Assembly: GCF_001661965.1 (NCBI RefSeq) | Contig: NZ_LYWZ01000022.1 | Location: 372,001 to 436,000, forward strand | Source of the DNA: Croceicoccus mobilis | GTDB lineage: Bacteria > Pseudomonadota > Alphaproteobacteria > Sphingomonadales > Sphingomonadaceae | Direction: 5' to 3' | DNA length: 64,000 bases | Shown: piece by piece, positions 54,983 through 64,000 of the stretch | How the letters are laid out: each line of letters opens with the position of its first letter | How positions within the stretch are numbered: the stretch's first letter is position 1 | Translations under genes and position numbers: made by a program | Notes under the pieces: generated by a model | The model's input: the letters and a program-made list of their open reading frames with translations, nothing else | What the model was told of the DNA's origin: nothing | Databases searched by the model: none

Positions 54983-55363
54983 GTGGAATTACGGGTTCTC
55001 GTTGTCGAAGACAACGATCTGAATAGGAAGCTCTTCTGCGACCTCCTCAAGGCGCATGGCTTTGCCGTGCAGCCCGTTGCCGACGGACTTGCCGCCATCG
55101 AAGAGGCGCTGGCCTTTGAACCGCACCTCATCATCATGGATATCCAGCTTCCCAATATCTCGGGCATCTCGCTAATCGAATCGCTAAAACTCGATGAGCG
55201 GCTCGCCTCGGTTCCGGTACTGGCGGTGACCGCCTATGCCGGCAAGGGAGATGAGGAACGCATCCGTGCGGCGGGTGCCCATGGCTATCTGTCAAAGCCC
55301 GTTTCGATCAACGGCTTCATGAACGCGGTGAATTCGCTGGTGGACAAACGCGCTGCGGCCTGA
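54983..55363 (+). CDS. divK: Single-domain response regulator DivK
   Basis: 126 residues from a GTG preceded by AGGGGG. Receiver domain: LVVEDNDLNRKLF, phospho-acceptor Asp in IIMDIQLPNISG, Thr in VLAVTAYAGKGDEERI and Lys in GYLSKPVSI. The sequence after the Thr closely follows Caulobacter DivK, a cell-cycle regulator that acts on CckA/DivL signalling. It has no output domain. Confidence 0.9.
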   Translation: MELRVLVVEDNDLNRKLFCDLLKAHGFAVQPVADGLAAIEEALAFEPHLIIMDIQLPNISGISLIESLKLDERLASVPVLAVTAYAGKGDEERIRAAGAHGYLSKPVSINGFMNAVNSLVDKRAAA

Positions 55364-55495
55364 CCGCCAAATCGCTGCGATCCGGCGATTTTCCGCCTCC
55401 TGATACCAGGCACGACCTGCGGCAGTGCTTGACACGGGCCTTCGCTACGTCTTTGCCACGTGGCCAATAGAAACTCACGCCACTGGCAGGACCAC

Positions 55496-55735
55496 ATGGA
55501 CCGCGAAGAAACCAAAAGCCGCATCGATGCGCTGATCGAACCCTTCAACAAGAAGGGCGTCACCGTCACCGAGGACACGACCTTTGCAGGCGATCTCGAA
55601 TGGGACAGCCTGACGGTGATGGATTTCGTCGCCGCGATCGAGGACGAGTTCGACATCATCATCACGATGAACCAGCAGGCCGAGATCGAGAATTACGGCC
55701 AGCTGATCGATGCCGTGACGAAACTGCGCGGCTGA
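55496..55735 (+). CDS. Acyl carrier protein paired with serine palmitoyltransferase
   Basis: 79 residues. The phosphopantetheine Ser is in DLEWDSLTVMDF (about residue 37), followed by EDEFDIIITMNQQAEIENYGQL. The ATG at 55496 has GCAGGA upstream. It lies five bases before spt, and the pair matches the dedicated sphingolipid ACP (acpR-type) that delivers acyl groups for sphingolipid synthesis in Caulobacter and sphingomonads. Confidence 0.9.
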   Translation: MDREETKSRIDALIEPFNKKGVTVTEDTTFAGDLEWDSLTVMDFVAAIEDEFDIIITMNQQAEIENYGQLIDAVTKLRG

Positions 55736-55740
55736 AACAG

Positions 55741-57000
55741 ATGAGCGACGCGATCAGCCAGCCCGACAAGCCCGAGAGCCTGCCCGAGACCGCCGAAGGT
55801 TCGAAGGACCTGTTCTCCAAATTCGATCCCCTGATCAAGCAGCGCGAGGATCTCTTGGGCTCCGGGTTCGAGGACCCGTTCGGCCTCGTCATGGAGAGGG
55901 TGCTCTCCCCCGTTACCGCGATCTGCAACGGTCGCGAGACGATCCTGCTGGGCACCTACAATTACATGGGCATGACCTTCGACCCCGACGTGATCGCCTC
56001 GGGTCAGGCCGCGCTCGCTGATTTCGGGTCGGGCACCACCGGCAGCCGCGTGCTGAACGGCACCTATGTCGGTCACAAGGAAACCGAAAAGGCGCTGTGC
56101 GAATTCTACGGCATGGATCATGCCATGGTCTTCTCGACCGGCTACCAGGCCAATCTCGGCATCATCTCCACCATCGCGGGCAAGGGCGATTACATCGTCC
56201 TCGACATCGACAGCCACGCCTCCATCTGGGATGGCTGCGCGCTGGGCAATGCGGAGGTCGTGCCGTTCAAGCACAATGATCTCGAGGCGATGGAAAAGCG
56301 TCTGCGCCGCATTCCCGAAGGCGCGGGCAAGCTTGTCGTGCTGGAAGGCGTCTATTCCATGCTGGGCGATATCGCCCCGCTGAAGGAAATGATCGCCATC
56401 GCCAAGAAATACGACGCGATGATCCTGGTCGACGAAGCGCATTCGATGGGATTCATCGGTCCCAACGGCCGCGGCGTGGCCGAGGATCAGGGCGTGCTCG
56501 ACGATGTCGATTTCGTGATCGGCACTTTCTCCAAGTCGGTCGGCACGGTTGGCGGCTTCTGCGTTTCGAACCACCCGAAGTTCGAGATCATGCGCCTCGT
56601 TTGCCGGCCCTATGTGTTCACCGCCTCGCTTCCCCCCAGCGTGGTGGCGACGGCGACGACTTCGATCCGCAAGCTGATGGATGCTGGCGACAAGCGCGAG
56701 CATCTGTGGGCGAACTCCAAGCGCCTTCACAAGGGGCTCAAGGACCTGGGCTTCACGCTTGGCACCGAGGAGCCGGAAAGCGCGATCATCGCCGTCATCA
56801 TGCCCGACCTGGAGCGTGGTGCGGGAATGTGGGAAGCGCTTTTGAAGGAAGGGCTGTACGTCAATCTCGCGCGGCCGCCGGCAACGCCTGCAGGCATGAC
56901 GCTGCTGCGCTGTTCGCTGTGCGCAGAGCATAGCGAGGAACAGGTCGGCCAGATCCTGACCATGTTCGAGGCAGCAGGCAAGAAAACCGGCATCATCTGA
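55741..57000 (+). CDS. spt: Serine palmitoyltransferase
   Basis: 419 residues of the alpha-oxoamine synthase family. NYMGMTFDPDVIASGQAALADFG, GTTGSRVLNGTYVGHKETEKAL, LVDEAHSMGFIGPNGRG, and the PLP Lys in GTFSKSVGTVGGF. It condenses L-serine with an acyl thioester to 3-ketosphinganine, the first step of sphingolipid synthesis. This soluble bacterial enzyme is a hallmark of Sphingomonadaceae. The start directly after the ACP gene avoids a long overlap. Confidence 0.96.
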   Translation: MSDAISQPDKPESLPETAEGSKDLFSKFDPLIKQREDLLGSGFEDPFGLVMERVLSPVTAICNGRETILLGTYNYMGMTFDPDVIASGQAALADFGSGTTGSRVLNGTYVGHKETEKALCEFYGMDHAMVFSTGYQANLGIISTIAGKGDYIVLDIDSHASIWDGCALGNAEVVPFKHNDLEAMEKRLRRIPEGAGKLVVLEGVYSMLGDIAPLKEMIAIAKKYDAMILVDEAHSMGFIGPNGRGVAEDQGVLDDVDFVIGTFSKSVGTVGGFCVSNHPKFEIMRLVCRPYVFTASLPPSVVATATTSIRKLMDAGDKREHLWANSKRLHKGLKDLGFTLGTEEPESAIIAVIMPDLERGAGMWEALLKEGLYVNLARPPATPAGMTLLRCSLCAEHSEEQVGQILTMFEAAGKKTGII

Positions 57001-57005
57001 TCTTT

Positions 57006-57035
57006 GGCGGGGCCCGTTGCGGCCCCGCCTTTGTT
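57006..57035 (+). terminator. Intrinsic terminator after spt
   Basis: GGCGGGGCC (57006-57014) pairs with GGCCCCGCC (57021-57029) around CGTTGC, followed by TTTGTT, six bases after the spt stop. Confidence 0.9.
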
Positions 57036-57078
57036 ATGAGACAACTTCCGCCACGACGGGTGGCAGGGGGTATGTTTC

Positions 57079-58623
57079 ATGGATCGTCACGTCTTTATTT
57101 CGGCAAGCCTGCTGGCGATCAGTCTTGCCGGGCCAGCTCATGCGCAGGATGCGACGACAAGCGGCGGCCATAGTGAGACTGCCGTCAGTGCGGCCAGCGA
57201 TGATGAAAGCGCAGGCGCGTCTGCCGGGGCGGGCCACGATACGGCGGAGCATGATTTGGCTGCGCCACCGGCCATCCTTGAAAACTATGGCAATGGCGGC
57301 TTCCCCATCACCACCTCTGTTCCAGAGGCGCAGGCCTATTTCGACAATGGCATCGCGCTGGCGGGTGCCTTCGCGCATAAGCAGGCGATCGAAGCCATGG
57401 CCGAGGCGGTTCGACTGGACCCCGCATGCGCCATGTGCCTTTGGGGCCATGCCTATACGCTGGGCCCCACGCTGAACTACGGCGTCGATGAAGAGAAGCG
57501 CGCCGAACCGCGCGCATTGCTGAAGAAGGCAGCAATGCTGGCACGAGCGAACGGCAGCCAATTCGAGCGCGACCTGATTGCCGCAATCACGCCGCGCTAC
57601 CGCTCCGGCGATACGGATAAGAGCGACAAGGCCTATGACAAGGCCATGCGCAGCTTTGCCGCCAAATATCCGGCATCGGACATGGCGCAGGTGCTCGCGG
57701 CCGATGCCTCGATGCTGGCGCTCGACTGGCCTGATTTCGCAGGACTTGAATATGCGATCGGCCTGCTTGAGCCGGTGCTGGCACGCAATCCCGATCATAC
57801 GCCCGCGATCCATTTCTACATTCACGCGACGGAAATCCATGGCACCCCGGAAAAGGCCGAGGTGGCTGCGGACAGGCTCGACGCCATGGAACTGTCGGCA
57901 AGCCATCTCGTCCATATGCCTTCGCACACCTGGTATTGGGTCGGGCGTTATCAGGATGCTGCCAATGCCAATGTGAGGGCGGTGGGCCTGGGCCAGCACG
58001 AAGTGGCGCATATGGGTGACAAGGCCGCCGACGAGGTCTGGACCGTGCCCTATCACGCGCACAACGTGATCTTTGGTCTTGGCGGGGCATTGATGGCCGG
58101 GGATTCGCGCAGTGCATTGATGCTGGCCCGCCCGCTGGTGGCAATGGTCGAAAAGGCTGAGGACATGCACCCCATCCGCCAGCTTCTGACCGCTGCGGGC
58201 TACTTCGCCCTCGCCCGGTTCGAAGATCCCAATGTCGTGCTGGCGTTGGAAGAGCCCAAGCCCGATTATTCGAAGGCGGCCTGGCATTACGCCCGGGGCG
58301 AGGCATTTGCCTTCCTGGGCAATACGGCAGGGGTGAAGAGCGAGGCCGAGGCAATCCCGGTTTCGATCAACACCATCGATGGCAAAAGCTCTCCCGCACC
58401 CGAACACATGCTTTCGATCTCACGCCTCGTGCTGCAAGGGCGCGCCGCAATGATGGCAGGCGAATATCGCAATGCAGCCGCACGCTTTGCCGAGGCTGCA
58501 GCGATCGAGGAAACCGAGGATTTCAGCCGCTTCTCCGATCCGCCAGCGTTCTGGTATCCGGTGCGGCGCGATCTTGCCAGCGCACTGCTGAAAGCCGGCG
58601 ACCGGGATGCTGCCCTGCGTTAG
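57079..58623 (+). CDS. Exported TPR-repeat protein, apparently shortened by an in-frame TAG
   Basis: 514 residues with a signal peptide (cleavage near PAHAQ, residue 23). The body has TPR-like helices: PEAQAYFDNGIALAGAFAHKQAIEAMAEAVRLDPACAMC (partly shown), HIHATEIH-type spacing and AEEA repeats; HIHATE-like HAYTLGPTLNYGV and HMPSHTWYWVG are distinctive. Function unknown. The frame stays open after the TAG at 58621-58623, giving AKATLEVRPKDPVATGL and ending NPALARAQ at 58713, which looks like the natural C-terminus. A GAG-to-TAG change is the simplest cause. Confidence 0.8.
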   Translation: MDRHVFISASLLAISLAGPAHAQDATTSGGHSETAVSAASDDESAGASAGAGHDTAEHDLAAPPAILENYGNGGFPITTSVPEAQAYFDNGIALAGAFAHKQAIEAMAEAVRLDPACAMCLWGHAYTLGPTLNYGVDEEKRAEPRALLKKAAMLARANGSQFERDLIAAITPRYRSGDTDKSDKAYDKAMRSFAAKYPASDMAQVLAADASMLALDWPDFAGLEYAIGLLEPVLARNPDHTPAIHFYIHATEIHGTPEKAEVAADRLDAMELSASHLVHMPSHTWYWVGRYQDAANANVRAVGLGQHEVAHMGDKAADEVWTVPYHAHNVIFGLGGALMAGDSRSALMLARPLVAMVEKAEDMHPIRQLLTAAGYFALARFEDPNVVLALEEPKPDYSKAAWHYARGEAFAFLGNTAGVKSEAEAIPVSINTIDGKSSPAPEHMLSISRLVLQGRAAMMAGEYRNAAARFAEAAAIEETEDFSRFSDPPAFWYPVRRDLASALLKAGDRDAALR

Positions 58624-58723
58624 GCAAAGGCGACGCTGGAGGTCAGACCAAAGGACCCGGTTGCCACCGGGCTGATCAATGCGCTGTCAAATCCGGCACT
58701 GGCACGCGCGCAATAGCGCGGCA

Positions 58724-58993
58724 TCAGTTGATCGTGATTACTCCGTCGACGGCTTGCCACTCGGTCGGGCCGATCAACTGCGCATGGGCGATCTGAACGG
58801 AGTGAAGCACGGCTTCGATATCGGTCCGCCAGAAGTCGAGGAACTGCTCCAGCCGCGGAAAGCGCGGGGCAAGGTCATATTGCTGGAAAGTAAGCTGGTT
58901 CAGAAGGGATCTGTGATCCGGCATCCAGTAGTGGACGTTCACGGTCGTAAGACCGTATCCGGCTAGCTGACGCTCGAAATCCCTGTCCGACAT
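58724..58993 (-). CDS. usg: Usg family protein
   Basis: 89 residues. QLAGYGLTTVNVHYWMPDHRSLLNQLTFQQYDLAPRFPRL (partly shown) is the conserved Usg core found in many alphaproteobacteria. Function unknown. Convergent with the TPR gene. Confidence 0.93.
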   Translation of the reverse strand: MSDRDFERQLAGYGLTTVNVHYWMPDHRSLLNQLTFQQYDLAPRFPRLEQFLDFWRTDIEAVLHSVQIAHAQLIGPTEWQAVDGVITIN

Positions 58994-59082
58994 CGCTCCT
59001 CCGCAGTGCTGCTGCGCCTGTAACTAGGAGGATGCTCCCTTATTCTTGCGAAATCGTCAACGGGTTTTGTGCGATGCAGCAA

Positions 59083-59733
59083 TCACGGATTCGCAGGTGC
59101 CTCGACACTCTGAGCGAGATCGCAGCGCTGCTTTGCGCCTTCTCCATCACCATGGCCGAAGTAGGAAAGAGCGATGAAGCCGCCAACGACAAGCACGACG
59201 AACAGGGTGGTCAGCATACCGAGATAGCGGTCGATGAATGCCTTGATCGGCGCGCCGAACAACCGAAACAGCACGCCCACCGTCATGAAGATCAAACCGC
59301 GCCCGACAATGGATGCCAGAATGAAGGTCACCAGGTTCATCGCGATGAAACCCGAAGTGATCGTAAGCAGCTTGAACGGTACCGGCGTGGCACCAGCAAT
59401 GACGATGACCTCCCAGTCCTTTTCCCTCAGATAGCAGGCGGCGACCGGGAAACTGTCGGCGAGGCCCAGCGCATTGATCAGCGCCTGCCCAATGGCCTCA
59501 TAAAGGAAATAGCCGATCGCATAGCCGAGGAGCGCACCAAGCACGGATGCAGCAGTGCAGATGAAAGCAAAGCGAAGCGCCTTTTTCGGAGCGGCGAGGC
59601 ACATAAGGCCGAGCAGCGGGTGCGGGGGAATCGGAAAGAAGCTCGATTCCATGAAGGCGAAAGCGGCCAGCCACCATTCGGCATGCCGATGCTGCGCCTT
59701 TTCCATCGTCCAGTCATACAGCTTGCGAAGCAT
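59083..59733 (-). CDS. YqaA-type VTT/DedA-related membrane protein
   Basis: 216 residues. ESSFFPIPPHPLLGLMCLAAP, LLGYAIGYFLYEAIGQ, VIVIAGATPVPFKLLTITSGF and ASIVGRGLIFM mark the VTT (DedA/YqaA) fold: re-entrant loops and about five membrane helices. Such inner-membrane proteins are linked to lipid transport. Here MLRKLYDW (59733) is taken as the start by family similarity; an ATG at 59790 would add 19 residues. Confidence 0.88.
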   Translation of the reverse strand: MLRKLYDWTMEKAQHRHAEWWLAAFAFMESSFFPIPPHPLLGLMCLAAPKKALRFAFICTAASVLGALLGYAIGYFLYEAIGQALINALGLADSFPVAACYLREKDWEVIVIAGATPVPFKLLTITSGFIAMNLVTFILASIVGRGLIFMTVGVLFRLFGAPIKAFIDRYLGMLTTLFVVLVVGGFIALSYFGHGDGEGAKQRCDLAQSVEAPANP

Positions 59734-60015
59734 TGCGACCCGTGTGTCCCCTGTAAGACGCTGCACCTTTGCGCCGTTTAGCATCGCCATGCGCTTTGAC
59801 CAGCCAAATGGTAAAATAACCTATTTGGCACTTTTATATTGACATCGTCACGCTCTTTGGTTAGGTAAGAAGAACATCGCGATAGACCGAGTCGGACGGA
59901 CGGAAACTTCCGACGGTCGTCCTTGATGACCGACGGCAGGACAGGGCCTAGCCGTCACCACATACCGCCAATCTTCATCACCCCCATTTTCGTCTCGCAC
60001 GGGAGGAGCCCAGCC

Positions 60016-60504
60016 ATGGCCAAGGCTCAGCAGGGTCGCACGCGCCGTCCACGCAACTGGCGCGAATTGTTTCTTGAACAGCTGGCGCAAAGTTCGAACG
60101 TCGCCGCATCGGCCCGTGCGGCCGGAGTGGACGTCAGCACCGTCTACAAGGCGCGCCGCAACGAAAAGGAATTTCAGGCTGCATGGCACGATGCGCTTTG
60201 CGAAGGTTATGACGCGCTGGAAATGGACCTGCTGTGCCGCCTGCGCGAAGGTCAGGGCAAGGATCAGGAAGACCGCAAGCATGACAATGCCACGGCCTTC
60301 CGCCTGCTCACCATCCACCGCGAGGCGGTGAGCAAGACCAAGGCCAGCCGCACTAGCAATGACGAGAAAGCGATCATCGCCGCGATCAACGCGAAGCTCG
60401 ACATGATGCGCGACCGGATGCGCGAAAAGGATGCGAAGGTGGTCGATCATGCGCCGAATGCCGCCGGTGCCATCACCGACAAGTCCAATGACGATAACGA
60501 ATAG
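60016..60504 (+). CDS. Gene-transfer-agent/phage terminase small-subunit-like protein
   Basis: 162 residues. NVAASARAAGVDVSTVYKARRNEKEFQAAW is a helix-turn-helix of the small-terminase type, followed by a helical middle and a charged tail. It sits ten bases before a terminase large-subunit fragment, the order seen at the head of alphaproteobacterial gene transfer agent clusters. GGAGGAG precedes the ATG. Probably a relic, because the rest of the cluster is gone. Confidence 0.75.
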   Translation: MAKAQQGRTRRPRNWRELFLEQLAQSSNVAASARAAGVDVSTVYKARRNEKEFQAAWHDALCEGYDALEMDLLCRLREGQGKDQEDRKHDNATAFRLLTIHREAVSKTKASRTSNDEKAIIAAINAKLDMMRDRMREKDAKVVDHAPNAAGAITDKSNDDNE

Positions 60505-60514
60505 GCACTGATAC

Positions 60515-60970
60515 ATGGCCGGCCTTGACCGGATCGTCTGGCTTACATCGCTCGACCCCGCCGATCGCGAAGCGATCCTGTCCCTTTTTTCTGAAGAGGA
60601 ACGCGAAGAATTACGATGGTACTGGCCGCTGTGGGCCAGGCCCGAACAATTGCCGCCGGGCGGGGACTGGAGCAGCTGGCTCATCTGTGCCGGGCGCGGC
60701 TTTGGCAAAACCCGCGCCGGTGCGGAGTGGGTTCGCGAGATCGCGCGTGACAATCCCGATGCGCGCATTGCGCTGATCGGCGCCTCTTTGCCCGAAACGC
60801 GTTCGATCATGGTTGAGGGAGAGAGCGGCATTCTTGCGGTCTCACCGCCCTATCGCCGCCCCACGTTCGAACCATCGCTGCGGCGGATCACATGGCCGAA
60901 CGGCGCGCAGGCGTTTCTTTACTCCGCTGCCGAAGCGGAAAGCCTGCGCGGTCCGCAGCATAGCCACGCC
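60515..60970 (+). pseudogene. Terminase large subunit, N-terminal fragment (GTA type)
   Basis: About 150 residues. The Walker A region is WLICAGRGFGKTRAGAEWV, followed by RIALIGASLPETRSIMVEGESGIL and the Walker B approach AEAESLRGPQHSHA. After about 60968 the frame enters unrelated coding DNA (a DUF2793 gene in another frame) and reads nonsense to 61396. The nuclease domain and half the ATPase are lost, so it is not functional. Confidence 0.88.
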
Positions 60971-61370
60971 TTCGGCGCAGGCGCAGAAAGAACTCTTCGT
61001 CAACGAGGCCCATGCCTTGGCCGATGCATTGCTCCATCCCGTGGTGAAGGGCATCGTTACCGCGCCACCGGTCGAAGCCTCGGATGGCGAGGCATTCATT
61101 ATTGCGGACAATGCGACCGAGGCCTTTGCGGGGCGGACGGGGCAGATTGCCCTTCGGCAACAAGAGCAGTGGCTTTTCGTCACACCGGCTGCAGGGATGC
61201 GGGTTTTCGACTCCATTCTCGGAGCGGAACGGCATTACCGCGACGGGTGGAGTACACCTGTATCCTTAAGCACGCCGGGCAGCGGAGACACCATCGATGT
61301 CGAAGCAAGGGCCGTAATCGACCAAATCCTGAATTTGATGCAGGGTGCCGGTTTGCTCCCCTCCGGCTGA
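60971..61370 (+). pseudogene. DUF2793 protein, C-terminal fragment (GTA tail end)
   Basis: About 130 residues in the frame ending at 61370: AQKELFVNEAHALADALL, TAPPVEASDGEAFIIA, ATEAFAGRTGQIALRQQEQW and AAGMRVFDSILG. DUF2793 proteins stand at the far end of sphingomonad GTA clusters. It has no start codon of its own and begins at the junction with the terminase fragment. Confidence 0.82.
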
Positions 61371-61606
61371 CCGAGCATAAAGCTGATTGTTTTTAGTCGT
61401 AACATGCCGGGAACTTTTTCCCGCCATAGCGATTTTGGCCATAACGTGAGGGTAAGACTATCAGCAGATATGCCACGTCGGGCAACAAGAGTGATGCACG
61501 AATGCAACATTTCGTCGCGTTACCAAGCTTGCGTGAAATTTCAACAAAGGATAGAACTCGCCCCCGTGGCTTCAATCAACAAAATGGAAAATAAGGGGAA
61601 ACGCTG

Positions 61607-62680
<1,074 letters not shown>

Positions 62681-62710
62681 TCAGTCGATCGCGAGATCGC
62701 GCAAACAGGA

Positions 62711-62740
62711 AAGGGGCCGGAGAAATCCGGCCCCTTTTCT
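62711..62740 (+). terminator. Intrinsic terminator after ompA
   Basis: AAGGGGCCGG (62711-62720) pairs exactly with CCGGCCCCTT (62727-62736) around AGAAAT, then TTCT. The flanking A and T bases would also let it act on the opposite strand for queC. Confidence 0.92.
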
Positions 62741-62792
62741 TTGGCATCGGTCTGCGAGACGCTTCATTCTACAATCGGGGCCTTCCCCCAAA

Positions 62793-63491
62793 TTACAGGC
62801 GCACAGCATATTCCAGCGGATCTGTGCGGCCTGTCTGCGCAAAACCCTGCTGCCGCAAACGGCAACTGTCGCACAGCCCGCATGCCAGTCCCTCAGGCGT
62901 GGGGTCATAGCAGGACCAACTCATAGCCGGGTCGATATTGAGCTCGTAGGACTTGGCCACAATCTCCGCTTTCGAGAGAAACTGCAGCGGGGCATGGACC
63001 GTAAACCGATCCCCCTCGCTCCCCGCCTTGGTCGCGAGTTCTGCCAGATCCTGAAATGCAGAAATGAATTCGGGTCGGCAATCAGGATAGCCTGAATAAT
63101 CCAACGCATTGACCCCGATAAAGATGTCACGCGCGCCGATGGCTTCGCACCATGCCAGCGTCAATGACAGGAAAACGAGATTGCGAGCCGGAACATAGGT
63201 GACCGGAATATCTTGTCCGACGCCTTCCTTGGGCACATCGATGTCGCTCGTCAGTGCCGAGCCGCCAAATTGCCGCAGATCGAGGGGTAGTACCACATGC
63301 CGCTGGGCGCCGAGCGTCCTGGCGATCAGGCCTGCGCTTTCCAGTTCGCGTGAATGGCGCTGGTTGTAGTCAATCGTAAGGGCATTAACTGCGTAGCCCT
63401 GTGATTTGGCGATGCCGGCGGACACCATGGAATCGAGTCCTCCGGACAGTAGGACCACCGCCGGTTTGGCTGCTGCTGCTTCTTTAGTCAT
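62793..63491 (-). CDS. queC: 7-cyano-7-deazaguanine synthase
   Basis: 232 residues. The PP-loop is AVVLLSGGLDSMVSAGIA, followed by TIDYNQRH, YVPARNLVFLSL, and the zinc-binding Cys set in SCYDPTPEGLACGLCDSCRLR. It makes preQ0 for queuosine in tRNA, using ATP and ammonia. It stands alone between ompA (convergent) and the next minus-strand gene. Confidence 0.96.
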   Translation of the reverse strand: MTKEAAAAKPAVVLLSGGLDSMVSAGIAKSQGYAVNALTIDYNQRHSRELESAGLIARTLGAQRHVVLPLDLRQFGGSALTSDIDVPKEGVGQDIPVTYVPARNLVFLSLTLAWCEAIGARDIFIGVNALDYSGYPDCRPEFISAFQDLAELATKAGSEGDRFTVHAPLQFLSKAEIVAKSYELNIDPAMSWSCYDPTPEGLACGLCDSCRLRQQGFAQTGRTDPLEYAVRL

Positions 63492-63533
63492 GGAGCGGCG
63501 CTAAACTGTGACTTCAGCCCTTGCAAGCAGCTG

Positions 63534-63941
63534 CTAACAGGGCTCTCGATACCTCAGTTCGACTTGCACGGAAAAAGGAGAGCCTTGCTCCATGCCCTGG
63601 CTTTCCGCCTGGGCAAGAACGCGGCCTTCCGACCTCACCCGTGTCAGGCCCCAGTCTCCCCCCGGACAGCTGTAGCGGACACCCAGCGCACTAGCCGTGT
63701 CTTCGATGACATAGTGTTTGCAAGTTTTACCCACGTGACGCAGCTGCACGAGATCGGACTGGCTGCGAATGCAGATACGCCGCGCGTCACCTGTTTCGAG
63801 ATCCCGTGCCTCATATAAACCGGGGCGCAAGCCAGCCATGGCCGAGCGGATATCTGCGTGAGCTGTCGCCACGCCGACCGCAAAAACCGAAGCGGCAGCG
63901 GCCAAAAGGCTCAGAGCACGTCTGTTCAGATACGCCAGCAC
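63534..63941 (-). CDS. Exported small protein of unknown function
   Basis: 135 residues with a signal peptide (LLAAAASVFAVGVATAHAD, cleavage about residue 29). The mature part has three Cys (RRICI, KTCKH, RYSCPGG) plus a C-terminal Cys, allowing two disulfides. GLRPGLYEARDL resembles the start of DUF3617-type periplasmic proteins, but I am not sure of membership. The start is a GTG at 63941. It lies 42 bases upstream of queC, same strand. Confidence 0.72.
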   Translation of the reverse strand: MLAYLNRRALSLLAAAASVFAVGVATAHADIRSAMAGLRPGLYEARDLETGDARRICIRSQSDLVQLRHVGKTCKHYVIEDTASALGVRYSCPGGDWGLTRVRSEGRVLAQAESQGMEQGSPFSVQVELRYREPC

Positions 63942-64000
63942 TCAACCCGCTCCATTGCATCGCAGCATGATTATAGCGCATTCGGACCCGAATGGGAAAA

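Overview
The window comes from an alphaproteobacterium of the order Sphingomonadales. Evidence is a serine palmitoyltransferase gene paired with a dedicated acyl carrier protein (sphingolipid synthesis), DivK, Usg, a DksA with a single cysteine, and a sphingomonad-type L-rhamnose pathway. Base composition is GC-rich and even, except for an AT-rich patch at about 43.8-44.3 kb.

Positions 29-42737 form one large carbohydrate locus. Its glycosidases (two GH28-like, GH2, GH141-like, GH78, GH140-like) are the families known from Bacteroides loci for the pectin rhamnogalacturonan II (RG-II). The left half (0.03-22.8 kb) holds an aldo/keto reductase, a 2-keto-3-deoxy-fuconate dehydrogenase-like SDR, an enolase-superfamily dehydratase homologue, a mutarotase, an MFS porter, a TonB-dependent receptor and a FadR-type GntR regulator. 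It also holds a tightly overlapping operon with an unusual content: a DUF4432 epimerase-like protein, an SDR, a CaiB/BaiF CoA-transferase, a leaderless solute-binding-fold protein, a crotonase, a 2-hydroxyacid dehydrogenase and a glycerate kinase. A recurring TCATA...TATGA inverted repeat precedes most transcription units here and fits one GntR regulon.

The right half (22.9-42.7 kb) has two divergent blocks around a DeoR-type regulator. The minus-strand block starts with a probable D-apiose isomerase and continues with L-lactate dehydrogenase, L-rhamnose dehydrogenase, a GH140-like apiosidase, L-rhamnonate dehydratase, the diketo-acid hydrolase, the 4-dehydrogenase, the lactonase and a GH78 rhamnosidase. 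The plus-strand block encodes a two-subunit transketolase, an FGGY kinase, an MFS porter, a 2-keto-3-deoxy-pentonate dehydratase-like protein and an alpha-ketoglutarate semialdehyde dehydrogenase. Together these would take L-rhamnose to pyruvate and D-apiose to DHAP and xylulose 5-phosphate. Rhamnose and apiose are the conserved inner sugars of RG-II side chains A and B.

The locus ends at a mobile-element scar (42.8-44.4 kb): a frameshifted TIGR02391-type gene, a 5'-truncated and frameshifted tyrosine integrase, and tRNA-Lys(TTT). To the right is ordinary chromosome: folK, an N-carbamoylputrescine amidase, msrA, rsmB, a DUF1674 gene, dksA, a GDPD, ridA, divK, acp-spt, usg, ompA and queC. Within it lies the wreck of a gene transfer agent cluster (60.0-61.4 kb), reduced to terminase small subunit, the start of terminase large subunit and the end of a DUF2793 protein. 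No rRNA, CRISPR array or intact insertion sequence was seen.
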